Notes: generated by a model not told the origin, from the sequence alone. 64,000 bases of DNA from Protonemura montana (GCA_947568835.1 OX387607.1:1736001-1800000), one strand, 5' to 3'. Shown: positions 45,501 through 57,537, counted from the first letter of the stretch. A program made the numbers and translations.

Positions 45501-48500
45501 CACTGTCGATAATACATATTTATGAAATACAACTGTCTTCATACTTGTTATTGGGTTTAAATATTGATCAACAGAGCAAAAACAATTGTCTGTTAAAAAT
45601 TGTTTAAAAGTAGCCTTGAAGGCTTCACCACTTTTTTCTTTAATAGCGCTAGGAATCATATTATAAAATCTTGAGCCCATGATTAGCGAGCGGTCCTCGA
45701 GACCATTTATCAGTTGGACTTTATGGACTTTGTCAGTAGTTTGTAAAATAGCGTGACTTTGGATTCCTTACACTAAATACAATAATAGTATAGCACAAGT
45801 CAAGCATAAACGTACAATATACAATAGTAATAATAATGAGGAGCATAAAGTTATCAGTAAAATATGGGGAGGGATTTCATGAGACATTACAATTGCTTTC
45901 TATCGCGGCTGAGATATTCGTCAATGGAGTAAAACGGGTTTTAAGAGAGGTATGCTTTTGCCGAGCTGTTAAAATCTTTGATAGAGGATTGTTTAATGTT
46001 GTTAGAGAAATGGTTAAAAATCATCTCATTCACCGAGGCCATTAGACCAGTGCCACATTGCCCATTCTCAAAATAGTCCATCTTTAAACACAACTAATCA
46101 ACCAACTAACGCCAACTAATGCTATTAACCAAACAACCAACACCAACAATGTACTGATAAAATGTCAATCTAATTTTTATTATTATTAATACTATAACCG
46201 TCTCAAAAATTGATGCCCAAACGCGGATTCAAACCCTGATCTCCACCTGTCGCGGGTGTTGCTCTGAACTATTGAGCTATTTTGACTCGTCTAAATAGAA
46301 ATTCGAATTCAAACACACTTTCAAAACACGTCCAAATTCGAGTCCGCGTTTGGGCATCTATTTTTGAGACAGTTACAGTGTTGTTAATAATAAAATACCC
46401 CGCGCATTGCAAGCGTTTGCAATTTAAATAAGATTTCATCCTAATGTCAATCTAATTACCTGTGTAAAAAAATTTAGTTGTCTAATAGTTGTTCTTTACT
46501 TAGCATTCAAAACCCAGTTGAGATAGTTTTTGGCAAGACTAGTGCTAAGGTTACATCAAGTAGACATGAGTCTAAAAACAATTACACTAAGCATGTAATC
46601 ATGTTGCTGGCCAACAGGTGTTTGAGTGTCGCATTGTGGCGCACGAGCTGGCTCAACGTGAAGCGGCCGCGGTGCGAACGGCGGGGCAGGCCGCGCAGAT
46701 GGATGCGTGGCGCGATCAGATGCGTCTGCGCTCGGAGCTGAAGGAGCGGGCGGCGGCTCGGGAGCGGCAGCTCGACGAGGACATCGCTAGGCAGGAGGCA
46801 GCCGCAAGGCAGCGCGATGACGAGACCAGGGAGGCTTTGCGGTGAGTCGAGTGCAGGCAGACACGGGAGCATAGTTGGGGAAGATAATCGATCTTTTAAA
46901 AAGATCAAAGTTCAAGATTGGTTTATTTTTTTTAAGTTCAAATTCAAACGACTTGCCAGTACTGCTTGTTGAGTTCTGTACTCTCCCTTTACTTTCCCAA
47001 TCAACATAATTGATTTCCCAGCTCTTTGACACATTACAAATCAACATATTCTTTATCCCAGCCCTTTGGCACATTACAAATCAACAAAATTGATATACCA
47101 ACATTTTGGCACATTATAAATCAACATAATTGATATACCAGCACTTTGGCACATTACAAATCAACTGATTATAAGGGATTTTTTAATTTACTTCGAATAA
47201 CGAATTGAAAACGAGTGTTTCCTTCAACAGCCAGGAACTCGTGAGCCACTACGAAGCAACATTCGAGGCCGTCGACGCCCGGAAAAGCTTCCTACTTGAC
47301 GAGTTGGTCTCGGAATCCCGAGGAAAGTCAACGCAGCGACCGAGTCCATCAGAAGCCGGCTCCACGACGCCCTCCGACGTCTCGGACGCGAAACCGTCGC
47401 CGACCACAGAGAGCCTCCCATCGCCCGACGCCAACTCCAACCTGTTGATCCTCGTCGACAACAATCTCATGAATCTCGCGGAAGACGAACGCAATCAGAA
47501 CGCGGCGTGCGACAACTTGATCGTCGATCGGAAAGCTTCGTTGACGTTAGACTTGCAACGTACGGCGACGGACAACCGAAACAGGGTCCTCGGTGCCGAC
47601 GATGCTCTCACCAAGCCGTGGGCCACGGGACGGAAAACACAGTCCGAGCTTTCGCGTCCTGCCAACCAAGAACCAGAGAACCAGCCGGAGAACCAGTGCA
47701 AGATCGTAGCATCGAAGCCAAAAACGCAGTCGGAGCTCACGCCGGAGGAGTACAAGCGACTGGCCGTGCTCGGCTCTCGGAAGGCGTCCGCTGAAAGGAT
47801 CCGCGAGCGAATCACCGGAGTGCCGCATGGGAAACAGGATGGGAACGCAAACGAGAGGCGCAAGTCGTCGCTGACGTTGGACCTTCAGTTGTTGGCAGCC
47901 GCCAATCGCAACAAAGTGCTCAGCGCACACGAAGCGTTGACCAAGCCGTGGGACGAAGCGCCAACCGCCAAGAAAAAGCACGGGGAGATGTCGCCGGAAG
48001 AGTATAAACGGTTGGCGGCCCTGGGATCTCGGAAATCGTCGGCCGAGCGAATCAGGGAGCAGACTTCGGGCGTTTCGCGGACGCCGAAGATACGGCTGGC
48101 GATTCCCGAGACGACGACGGCGGAGGAAATCAAGCGGAAGGTGCTCGCGATCGAGTTCGGGATCGGTGTCGACGCCACGACGGAAGAAATGGAGATCTCG
48201 CCGGCGGAAAACGTGGCGGTGAAAGTTGAATACCTCCGCGAAGTGTCCAACGTGTCGTCAACCTACGAAGGGGCGACACCGGGAGCGGCGATGGCCGACT
48301 CGGACGCTAGCTTGATGTTCGATCCGAGGCCGACGCGGTTGTCGCGGTGGTACTCGTACGGGCCGAGCTCGAGGTACGATCGAGAGTGGGAGCAACGGCT
48401 GGTGGCGGGACCGAGCCCGGCCAAGCTGTTGACCACGCCCAGCCACGAGGTTGCCGCTGGCAACGAGACGGCTGGCAAACTGGACGGAGATTTGAAGACG

Positions 48501-51402
48501 GTGGACCTGATGCTGAAGAGGATGATGATAATACCGGTGCGCACGCAGATGAAGTTGGTCAACGATGCCGTGCTCAGACACTTTCTGGTCGACGCGGATC
48601 TTCTCACGCATCTGCAGAGCCTCCGGGATTATTTCTTTCTGTTGGACGGAGAATTCGGTCAAGCGGTCACAGTCCTCCTCTGCCAACGTCTGGAAAGGTT
48701 CGTTGAAATCACGGCGAATTACTAACAAAAACTCTCGTTTCATACTTGCAACGACACGCTCTGAAAGCGTAGACGCGTAAATTATCTTCAAAGCGGTAAT
48801 ATTTTTATCCGTACTGCATTATAATGTTTTTCAGATAAACATTTTTGACTTTTTCAATGATTTCTGTGGCTGCCAATGGTAATAAAACACAATTTCTTTC
48901 AAGAAATTGGCTCGAAAATAGACTCGCTAGGGGCATAAATATTTTGCATTTGAACGGTTTCATCAATAATTGGTTAAAGTCTTAGAAAATCTTCATTAAG
49001 TAACTTTAACCCTGGTTCAACTTAACTAGATTTTTAACTTTGCTTCATTTTCTCTTTTTTTGTACAATTTTTCTTATTCACCTGTACATTTTTTTACATC
49101 TGATTCTTTCCTTATCTTATCAGTTACTTATTCTATTATAATTTCTCACACCTTTCGTTGGTATCCTCTGACCCCCTCCTGAGCTCACTAATTACATATT
49201 TATTTATTTTATTTAGAATTACAATTTGTACAACTATTTCCCAATTATAAATCATGTCAAGTGTGAAAATAGCTATATCAATTTAATTCCATCACAATGA
49301 ATCTTATGCTCATCTTGTTTATTTCTCCCGTATATCACTAACTTTGCTAATCTTCTTCATCATCGCCCAGGTGCACGGATCCGGATGAATTTGTCTGTCC
49401 CGTGGTGTTGACGGACGTTCTTGGCCAGGCGCTGGCGGCGACCATGAACGGTGACAGCGGGAACGCCCGACGACTCGGGTTCCGCGTCGACTGCGTTCCC
49501 AAGCAGTTCCGCCTCTCGGATCCCGAGACGCTCTCGTGCGTCAAACTCGGGTACCACGTCGACTGGCCGCTGAACATCTTGATCACGCCGGAGGTCATCG
49601 ACAAGTACCAAGTACGATACCACTTCGGATTACGTTACTGTTCAGGCGCAAAATGATCAGGAGATTGGCGTGTTTGTATTTGTATTTACCCCAATATTCC
49701 CCAATATGCATTCATTACTTTAATTTGACCATGTATTGAAAATTAGCATACATTGATTGGGTGAAATTGTTTGATAGGTTATAAGTGTTGCTAAAAATAA
49801 TATTCTTTGCATATTGCAAGCATTTAAAATCAGATTTTACAGAATAAAACGTATCTAACATCAAATTGGAGTTACTCGAGATTGAATCGTTGTGATAGCA
49901 TCACTAGAATCAGAGTGACTGTGAGTATTCACAGCCTCGTGGTTCTACTCCTTGGAGATCCGTCATTCTCATCAAATGTAGTTAAATCCTCTCAAAAATA
50001 ACGTGTCTAATTAGCTCAATTGGTTGGAGCAACATCCTTGACAGGTGGAGATCGGGGTTCGAATCCTTGATGGGGCACACATGTTTGATTACCTTTGCAG
50101 TAATGTACAGTGACAAGAGGCAGACATTTTCAAATATAAGGAATGGTTTTCAAAGAAGAGGACAATTCTAAAATATTTAATAGCCTGTCAAAGTGTTTGG
50201 TTTCACGGTGAGAAGCATTAATTTTAATGAAATTAAACTTTCCTCCAGATTGTATTCTCCTTCCTGCTGAAACTGCGGCGCGGCTCGTGGGTTATGAACG
50301 AGCTGTTCGTGACAATGAAGCTGCTGGCGGCTGATCGCGGGATGCGCAACTCGCCGCAGTTTCGCAAGGCGCAGCTTATCCGCCACGTAATGACGCACAT
50401 GCTCTCTGGCTTGCACAACTACGTGACCTCGACCGTTCTTAACGAGAGCTGGGGCGAACTTCAGCAAGCACTCAAGCAGTCGGCGACCCTCGACGAGATC
50501 TACTACAACCACGTTAACTACGTCAAGGTGGTGCTGTTCCGGTTAGTGGCCAATTGCATATAACCTGAATAGAGCATAGGATCCAGCCAGCTGATCTCAA
50601 ATAACCTGAATAGAGCAAAGGATCCAGCCAGCTGATCTCAAATAACCTGGATGGAGCATAGGATCCAGCCAGCTGATCTCAAATAACCTGGATAGAGCAT
50701 AGGATCCAGCCAGCTGATCTCAAATAACCTGGATGAAGCATAGGATCCAGCCAGCTGATCTCAAATAACCTGGATAGAGCATAAGATCCAGCCAGCTGAT
50801 CTCAAATAACCTGGATAGAGCACAGGATCCAGTCAGCTGATCTCAAATAATCTGGATAGAGCATAGGATCCAACCAGCTGATCTCAAATAACCTGGATAG
50901 AGCATAGGATCCAGCCAGCTGATCTCAAATAACCTGGATAGAACATAGGATCCAGCCAGCTGATCTCAAATAACCTGGATAGAGCATAGGATCCAGCCAG
51001 CTGATCTCAAATAACCTGGATAGAGCATAGGATCCAGCCAGCTGATCTCAAATAACCTGGATAGAGCATAGGCCCTAAGTTTAATAGGATGTTTGTTTCA
51101 GTTGCCTGCTTGCAGTGAAGGGCAAGCAAGAGCAGTTCCAAAGCCACCTGAACAACATCCTGACCCTGGTGCTAAAGTTCCAAGGACTGTTAACGTACAC
51201 CGGGGAGTGGACCAAGGACCCGGTGTCGGGACATTACCAACTCGCCCGATTCAAGGAGATCCTGAAAATCTACACACTCTTTCAACAGCAAACCACTTCT
51301 CTTGTACGACTCTCAAAGAAACTTGCAAAGGGACAACATTCACATCTGTTCGAACTGATGCAGAAGCTGAGCATGAACGACTTCTACGAACCAAAGGCCT
51401 GA
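39547..51402 (+). CDS. TUBGCP6: Gamma-tubulin complex component 6, 12 exons, 1477 aa
   Basis: GCP6 is a core subunit of the gamma-tubulin ring complex that nucleates microtubules at centrosomes. Exons are 39547-40284, 40695-40858, 41522-41648, 42110-42377, 43068-43274, 44002-44201, 45049-45252, 46618-46841, 47231-48697, 49371-49611, 50249-50541 and 51102-51402; all phases close to a 1477-codon frame. N-terminal GRIP1 features span exons 3-6 (LTTFIRDVKYLLKGIASTTF; YLRWLEFWLFQG; GEFFIEQQPEF...). Exon 8 is a coiled coil rich in Glu, Arg and Ala. Exon 9 is a large insert with two related repeats, residues about 811-908 and 920-992. GRIP2 follows: MKLVNDAVLRHFL, RDYFFLLDGEFGQAV, LGYHVDWPLNILIT, and IVFSFLLKLRRGSWVMNELF, then NNILTLVLKFQG. 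Human GCP6 also has a long repeat-bearing insert, with unrelated repeats. Introns hold several minisatellites and foldback elements. Confidence 0.95.
40445..40660 (+). mobile_element. SINE family B copy in GCP6 intron 1
   Basis: It contains GTGGAGGAATCCTGTTGTTC, AACGTCCCTCGAAAGGGACG, CCAGTGGTCCCCTTGGTTG and GTGCGTTGTTAAAAG. It ends about 35 bp before the exon 2 acceptor. Confidence 0.8.
41203..41405 (+). repeat. 112-bp duplication in GCP6 intron 2
   Basis: Two copies of a 112-bp period including GAACTTTAGAAAGGTTTAGC and CCCCTTGTGCTTC. They are almost identical, so the duplication is recent. Confidence 0.85.
41865..42094 (+). repeat. 73-bp tandem repeat, 3 copies, in GCP6 intron 3
   Basis: The unit contains AGCACAAGCATAGCACACAA and GGATCTTAAAACTTGG, with a 73-bp period. 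It ends 15 bp before the exon 4 acceptor. Confidence 0.9.
42797..43040. mobile_element. Foldback element with inverted tRNA dimer, in GCP6 intron 4
   Basis: Left arm TTGCAAACGCTTGCAATGCG and TTATTATTAGGAACACTAA. Then comes an inverse tRNA-like body (ATTGAAACCCTGGTCTCCAC...CTAACCAATTGATCTACTTG), then a forward body (ACTGGTTAGAGC...GATGGAGATCGGAGTTCCAGTCC). It ends 27 bp before exon 5. Confidence 0.7.
44465..44735 (+). mobile_element. tRNA-containing foldback fragment in GCP6 intron 6
   Basis: AATCCTCTCAAAAATCCC, then TGTCCAAGTGGCTCAATTGG and GACAGGTGGAGATTGGG (tRNA-like), TTCGAAAGGTTATTAG and, after a TATTTATTTATATTTG-led insertion, the outer arm GGCAAGCATTTGCAATTTAA. Confidence 0.6.
45355..46010 (-). 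pseudogene. LINE 3'-end fragment in GCP6 intron 7
   Basis: The minus-strand frame at 45459-45680 reads GSRFYNMIPSAIKE...FKQFLTDNCFCSVDQYL, the usual C-terminal tail of Jockey/CR1-like LINE ORF2 proteins. The 5' part is missing. Confidence 0.6.
46017..46110 (+). mobile_element. SINE family B 3' fragment
   Basis: ATTCACCGAGGCCATTAGAC, CAGTGCCACATTGCCC and CATCTTTAAACACAAC correspond to the family's 3' third. Confidence 0.6.
46170..46447. mobile_element. Foldback element with tRNA-like core, in GCP6 intron 7
   Basis: The left arm is TATTATTAATACTATAACCG and TCTCAAAAATTGATGCCC, followed by an inverse tRNA-like body. The right arm has GGGCATCTATTTTTGAGAC, TAATAATAAAATACCCCGCG and TTGCAAGCGTTTGCAATTTA. 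Confidence 0.75.
46998..47167 (+). repeat. About 40-bp tandem repeat, 4 copies, in GCP6 intron 8
   Basis: Degenerate units around CTTTGGCACATTACAAATCA and ACATAATTGATATACCAG. Confidence 0.85.
49775..50088. mobile_element. tRNA-containing foldback element in GCP6 intron 10
   Basis: It has outer arm TTGCAAGCATTTAAAATCAG, the central block AGAGTGACTGTGAG...GTTCTACTCCTTGGAGATCC, AATCCTCTCAAAAATAACG and a forward tRNA-like body (TAGCTCAATTGGTTGGAGC; GATCGGGGTTCGAATCC). The far arm is missing. Confidence 0.65.
50560..51072 (+). repeat. 41-bp tandem repeat, about 12 copies, in GCP6 last intron
   Basis: The unit contains GGATCCAGCCAGCTGATCTC and AACCTGGATAGAGCAT, with a 41-bp period. It fills nearly the whole intron between exons 11 and 12; the array begins about 20 bp after the donor. 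Confidence 0.95.
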
Positions 51403-53543
51403 GTACGAAGATTGATAGGGATTGCGATATCGGTACTTTATTATTAAAGGCTCATAAAATTACCGGCCTTTTCTTCTTAATGCATTTTTAAGTCAGCAGT
51501 GCTGAACTAAACTTGGGCAGTATTGTTGATTTTTGTTAGTTCCAAGTTTTTGTACGATGCCAGATGTAAAAAAAAGACTCTTGTTTTGGAAATTTGTTAA
51601 TTATTTCTCAGAAACTTTGTAACATTTATTTCATGCTTACACTCTTTGCAAAGAAGTGTGTGAAGCTGTGAACCGTGTGTCTATGCTCTCTGCAGCTTCT
51701 GTGCTGACGTAGAATGCTGGTGACTAAAGTGCCAGCGTAGGGGGAAGTTTGTCCATGTGTGTGGGTAGTGGCTTATTTGATGATATTATTAGATTTTCAC
51801 ATTTATTTTTGTCAGCTGTAACAAAAAAAAAACAGCTTCTATCAATCTATAGTGATGAGCATGTTGACATCGAGGGAAATGTTTAAAATGCTTGAAATTG
51901 AATAGTTCCTATTATTTATGCTGATTAAGCACTTAAAATTAACTATAAAATAGTGTTATACACTTTAAGTAGCATGTGATGTACGCTTATTATGCATATA
52001 CAGGTATATAAAAAAGAAAATGTTTTGTTATTTAAACAGCTCGTGTTATATGCCTTCTTATTTTCACAATTTCTGAGTTATTCTCTTGTTATTTATTATT
52101 AAAAGTGGAAATAAAAATGTTTGCTGGTTTTCTCTGTATTATAAATTAATCTATGTGTAACTTATTAGCTTTTCATGTTTACATTTTCATATTTTTTAGC
52201 ATAATTGTTACTTTGTATGTATAAATACCAAGCAGTTGAAAATAAATTCATGCAATGCACATCATGTTGTGATTGGATGTTTTGAATGGGTCACTAAAAT
52301 AATCTCTAACAATTAGTTTTTTTTCTATTGTTTCATCCTTGTTGTCAGAAACTTGTTCCTTTTTGCTTGGATTAGGTTAGCTGATCCATGAATCTCTTGG
52401 AATGAAGGACATCAGTTATGTCTCACCAAATGGCCACTGGCTTGTTCGATGCGCTGAAAAGTGAAGCCAACGATTGTTAATTGCCCAGGCTACAACCTTA
52501 CTGAATGTTACTTGGTGTTTAATTTATAATGCCTTCAAATGTAATCCCTATCACTCATATTTTGACAAGCGAATCTATCTGATGGTGTAACATTTTATAC
52601 ATCAGAATCAAGTGCACTAGCTGGTTGGTAAGCTAATCAGTAATCATCATACTGTTTTTTTTTCAACTAAATTAACTTATCCTAATTGGTAAAAAATATG
52701 AACATACAATGGTGATTGCACTGATTGCTTGAGCAAATAGTAGCTGATGCCCTTACCTTCTAAATGAAAGTGAATAACTAAATTAATATTGTGCATTACA
52801 CTTACCATATACTAATTATATTCAAAGTATATAAGTCATTGTTCAATTTAATTATGGTCTACGCTGCTGAAATATATTCTAAATTATTTTAAAGGTTCAT
52901 CTAATTGATATGCATTATGTTGTGTAATTGTAAATATTACACTGTTTATACACAATGCTTGCCATGAGGTACTCTTAAAATAACACAGATTCAGAATGTT
53001 TTTATAGAATCAAGACTAAAATTTGATCCACGAGGTATGATTAAAGCAGTTGTTATGCAAGGTTTGTATCTCATCTTTGCCAAATGTGGGAGGAGACTAG
53101 ATCGGATTTGCACGCAACAAAACAAGATATTGCACATTGTTGGTATTGCCGTTAATGGAATCAGTCATCTTGGTAAACTACTTCAGAACAATGCGTGACT
53201 TGGTGAGTATAACTGACAATACCGCTCCAAATTGTTGACTTTGAGAAATTGGATGCTGAAGGTATCTGTTAAATTTATCACAATTTTTTTGCTGAGCTTT
53301 CGAAAGTCAGTTAGAATATCTTTTAGCAATAGCCCGCACATTTTTTTTTCAAACTATGATAAGGCATTTAAGAGAAAAGCTCGTGAATCTTGCTTATGAG
53401 ACAAAAAAGTACCTGGTTCAAAATAGTGGCTAACATTTTTATATGTTTATAAAACCAATTCATAGACTGCACGTTCTTTAGCGATATAACATAATTCTAA
53501 AAAAATAGTTTCTCTTTTCCAGTTCAACAAAAGCCAGCCGACC
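51403..53543. other. GCP6 3' flank and egghead 5' region
   Basis: AT-rich. Candidate polyadenylation signals AATAAA lie at 52109 and 52240 for GCP6. Just before the egghead start, CTCTTTTCCAG at about 53512-53522 is a good acceptor, so egghead probably has a 5' UTR intron. No repeat of the families above is seen. Confidence 0.5.
52109..52114 (+). terminator. Candidate polyadenylation signal AATAAA for GCP6
   Basis: It lies about 0.7 kb after the GCP6 stop codon. A second AATAAA is at 52240-52245; which one is used cannot be told. Confidence 0.3.
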
Positions 53544-56500
53544 ATGCTTCGGTCCAAACTAAAACACCTCCTCCACTGCACAGTCTTCGTGGCCCTGATC
53601 GTTTACTTGCAGCTGCAACCCTCCAGAGTCTCCGAAGATGAATCCACCCCCGTGGTGGACCCCTGGATCGAGTACGGTATCCCGTTAACCTTGTACCTCT
53701 ACCTGATTCGCCACCTCACTCTCTTAGCCCTGCCTTTGGAAATCATGCAATTTTTGGGTCTTGTCTGCTACAATGCATTCCCTGAGAAGGTGAAACTGAC
53801 AGCATCGCCTTTGTCTGCGCCGTTCATATGTCTGCGCATCGTGACTCGTGGGGATTTTCCTCGGCTGATCCGGGAAAACGTGGCTCGGAATATGGGGACG
53901 TGCGTTGACGCGGGACTTTCTAACTTTCACATTGAGGTGGGTGGTGGATGAAGGTGCCACGGGATATGCGGAGAGGTGAATGGTACTTTGTATACCAGGA
54001 GTGGGCATGCATGAGAACAATGAAGCCTGCATTTGGGTTTTTGTACATTTTAAAGAGCCACATCATAATTGTCATAGTTATTTAATTAATTATTAATGGT
54101 TATATATTCAACAAAAATACACTACACTTGTGGGTATTCCTTATCCCACCCTGTAAAGCTGGAATCTGTGTGCCCAGATAGCTCAGTAGCTCAACTGACA
54201 ATTGGGAGTTCCCGAGTTTGGTCGCACATTTTTCCAGTCTAGCTCCGTTTCTACCTTTCCGATGTTAATGGATCAACGTAAAACCTAGATTTTCAATCGA
54301 CTGCAACAACTTTCGTAGTCAATTCAGCAAATTTTGGAAAAAAAAATAGATTTAACCTTTCAATGTGAGTATATTCCAAGTCAACGATGTGCCGCATTTG
54401 CCCACTGTTGCCATTCACTGAAGCCATGTTCAGACTCTTCAGAACCATGCTTTTTTTTGTGGACAATACTTATCATAACTCCCTAATAGTTGCTGATTAC
54501 CAGATTGGTTATCTTTCCTTTCATAGGTGGTGACTGACAAACCAATGAACCTGCCCGCAAACAAGCGCGTTCGCGAGTTGGTGGTGCCGCCATCGTACCG
54601 CACTAAGACTGGAGCGATGTTCAAAGCACGTGCGTTGCAGTACTGCCTCGAAGACGGAGTCAACACACTCGCAGATACCGAGTGGATCGTTCATCTCGAT
54701 GAGGAGACGCTGCTGACCGAAGACTCGGTAAAATGAAACCTGATCTAAAGTACTAATGTAACATTTTTACTTCTAAACATCATTGGTGAACTGGTTGATG
54801 AGTCTGCATGTGGGTTTTTGTATATTTTAGCTTCGTGTGTATTTATTTTCTGAGGTGCGGTTTTACCACCTAGTTGCAATCTCTGGTTGAAGTGTTTGTT
54901 GAAACTATTGCCATGGCGGCTTCCAATCACATGCAGTGCAATTCAGATGTTTCTGTGAGTTAGAAGATCAACTCCTCGTTGAACTTTTTGGTAAAATTGG
55001 GCCGGAGTTAAAAGGAAATATATCGAAAAGTACCTTTGCCTATGTCATAACGTGAATTGGGATTAATATAGTATATTCGGTAGCGAAGACGCCACTGCCA
55101 CCATCTAGTAGTATTGGCCCCTAGGCGAGCAGGATAAAATGATAATGGAAATAGAGTGGTTGACAAAGGTCAAAGGTCCGTCTGAGACAATACTCAGAAT
55201 AGTTGGGAACTGAGGCGAAGCAAAGAGAAAATTTGTATTGACAATTACAATGGAACGATAATTTAATAAAAAAACTCACATGTTGAAGATATGGCAGAAC
55301 ACATCGAGCTCACTCGAGAACCAAGATCCGAGTCCCTGAGACCCTACATTTCGAGTTGGTTGAACCCAGTCACATCCCCTCTTTACACCCATAGCTGTCC
55401 CGTTAGGGTGGGCATGCACAGGTGCAGAGCGACGATGGCTGGGTGCCGCAAAGATAGGAGTTTAGAGTGCTGCTAAATTGGCAAGCTTTTTAGAAAGAGA
55501 ATCCGTTATGAATGTTATAATCTGGCCATTGTGCCTCAATAATCATAGATCGCGAGAAGAAATAGGAATTTACCCCCGACGTGTAGGCGTCTTGGTTCAC
55601 GTCTCTACGTATACATGAATGACAAGGTAATAATATAGAATCTAATAATCTAAGATGTAAACACACATATAACTATATTAACACACACTAGACACTTAAC
55701 ACCAACCAAACACATATTGCGTTGGTTGGGTGATGGTTGCATTATGGTTTGCAGAGGTGTGGTATGATGATTTGACAAGTTCTACGGTTGTGCTCTGGCA
55801 GCACTAAAAAGAGCCTAAAATCTCGACATTTGGCGACGTACAGCTCGCCATCTTCAGAAGAAAAAACATATTGCATTAATTGTATTATTTCTCATATTAT
55901 CAAAACAGTAAAATTTCAGAGTGCTAGTTATTCATACAACTGTTAACAAACAAAATACATCCTCTAATTGGCCATTGTCAAGCAAAAAAACAAACTCTAG
56001 CATTAATGAAAAGTCACACTCTTGGTCAGGGTTACATAATACCACCTACGGTACCACGTAGCATCATAGTAGCACCGGCAATAACTGCTCTAGTTAAGGC
56101 CTGAGGGTATTATTATTGTCAAATAAATAATGAAAATCTGGGAAGAATCTAATAATTGTACTAGGACAATATTTAAAATGAATCCCAATATTCTCTGTAA
56201 TTCTTCTAATCTATCGCACCGCTAACCTGCAGGTTCGAGGAATCCTGAACTTTGTGACCGAGGGCAAACACTCTTTCGGTCAAGGGCTAATAACATACGC
56301 AAGCCAGGAGATTGTCAACTGGATGACCACCTTGGCTGACTCCATGCGAGTGGCCGATGATTTGGGCAAGGTCCGCGGACAGTTCAAGATCTTCCACAAG
56401 CCGATATTCTCTTGGAAGGGATCTTACTTTGTTTCCCAGGTAAGAGCCTGGTTGGTGGCATGGTGATGGATGGGTGGGTGACAAAATGTGACCATTTACG

Positions 56501-57303
56501 TTTAGAAAAGAGGTTAGTTTACCAAGAAATTCTTCAGTTATCCTCTTAATGAAATCATGAATTTTATGAAAAATTAAAAATCTAACTTAATATAAGTAAC
56601 TATCTTTTGCAGTAATGTATATTTTTTCCAAAATGTAGAACTCTGTAATCTGTAGATCGTTCCAACTGTCCAAAGTCTTTGTGTTATAATATTTTTTGCT
56701 GTAATTTTCGTCGCTTTTTGCACATTTCAGGTCGCAGCTGAGCGTTCTGTCTCGTTCGACCACGGTCCTGACGGCTCCATTGCCGAAGACTGCTTCTTTT
56801 CTTTAAAAGCTTTTGAAGCCGGCTACACCTTCGACTTTATTGATGGCGAGATGTGGGAAAAGTCTCCATTCACTTTCGCAGACTTTGTAAAGCAGCGCAA
56901 GCGCTGGATGCAAGGCATGCTGCTGGTCGTCCACTCCAAGGCCATTAAGCTTCGATACAGAATCGCACCAGCTTTGTCGTTATACTGCTGGATCTCTCTG
57001 CCACTTATAACCTCAAATATCTTTCTCGTCGAAGTCTTTCCAGTCCAATGTCCGCTAGTAATCGAAGCCTTATGTAAGTTTGTCCCCGCTGTCAACTTGT
57101 ATTTATATGTTTTTGGCACGGTTAAATCGTTTTCGATTCGTAGGTATGGGGTCATTCGTTGGATGATTTGTATTTTTGGCTCCCTCTGCATGATCCCAGT
57201 CGTACTCTTGCTAGAAAATATGGCGATAATTTGGGCATTGTTGTCGAAGAAACATCAATTCTATATTGTAAATAAGGAGATTCGACCAACGATTACCGTC
57301 TAA
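53544..57303 (+). CDS. egh: Egghead beta-1,4-mannosyltransferase, 4 exons, 457 aa
   Basis: Transfers mannose from GDP-mannose to glucosylceramide, making the arthropod-series core mannosyl-glucosylceramide; a multi-pass Golgi or ER membrane protein of glycosyltransferase family 2. Exons are 53544-53936, 54527-54727, 56233-56439 and 56731-57303, all in phase 0, giving 457 aa (the length I recall for the Drosophila protein). TM segments lie near residues 8-24 and 43-70, with several more in the C-terminal 150 residues. Catalytic landmarks are the acidic HLDEET motif (187-192), AEDCFF (285-290) and the Q-x-x-R-W motif as QRKRW (322-326). Conservation is high throughout: YNAFPEKV, VTRGDFP, FGQGLITYA, SWKGSYFV. 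A good acceptor just upstream of the ATG suggests a 5' UTR exon. Confidence 0.96.
54168..54248 (+). mobile_element. tRNA-derived SINE head fragment (second copy)
   Basis: It contains TGTGCCCAGATAGCTCAG, a diverged box B and the same downstream TTTTTCCAGTCTAGCTC as the copy near 12.3 kb. It lies in the first intron of egghead. Confidence 0.5.
54871..55005 (+). mobile_element. MITE copy (single 92-bp unit) in egghead intron 2
   Basis: GGTTTTACCACCTAGTTGCA at left, CTTCCAATCACATGCAGTG core, ACTTTTTGGTAAAATTGG at right. More diverged than the copy at 57408-57537. Confidence 0.65.
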
Positions 57304-57407
57304 AAAAATCCCCGACTAGCTTGCTCTGGGTGTGGTTTGACACTAATAATGCTCTGTCAGGTTTGCACTTGTTTTACAAGAGACAGCTTTTGGTTGGTGT
57401 GCACTTA

Positions 57408-57537
57408 GGTCTGGTTGTACCAAAATCTCAACACCTAGTTGAAGCTATTGCCATGACGACTTCCAATCACATGCAGTGAAATTCAGATGTTTCTGTGGGA
57501 CAGAGGTTCAACTTATAGTTGAAAATGTTGGTAAAAC
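57408..57537 (+). mobile_element. MITE copy, single unit, both ends present
   Basis: The left end GGTCTGGTTGTACCAAAATC and right end (reverse complement GATTGGGTTTTACCAACATT) form terminal inverted repeats that extend inward to AGTTGAA. The internal CTTCCAATCACATGCAGTG unit occurs once. This is the compact form of the family, about 130 bp. Confidence 0.75.

Noticed and set aside
47224..48791. Several long open frames antisense to GCP6 exon 9
   Set aside because: They arise from the GC-rich codon bias of the real exon on the plus strand; homology supports only the sense frame.
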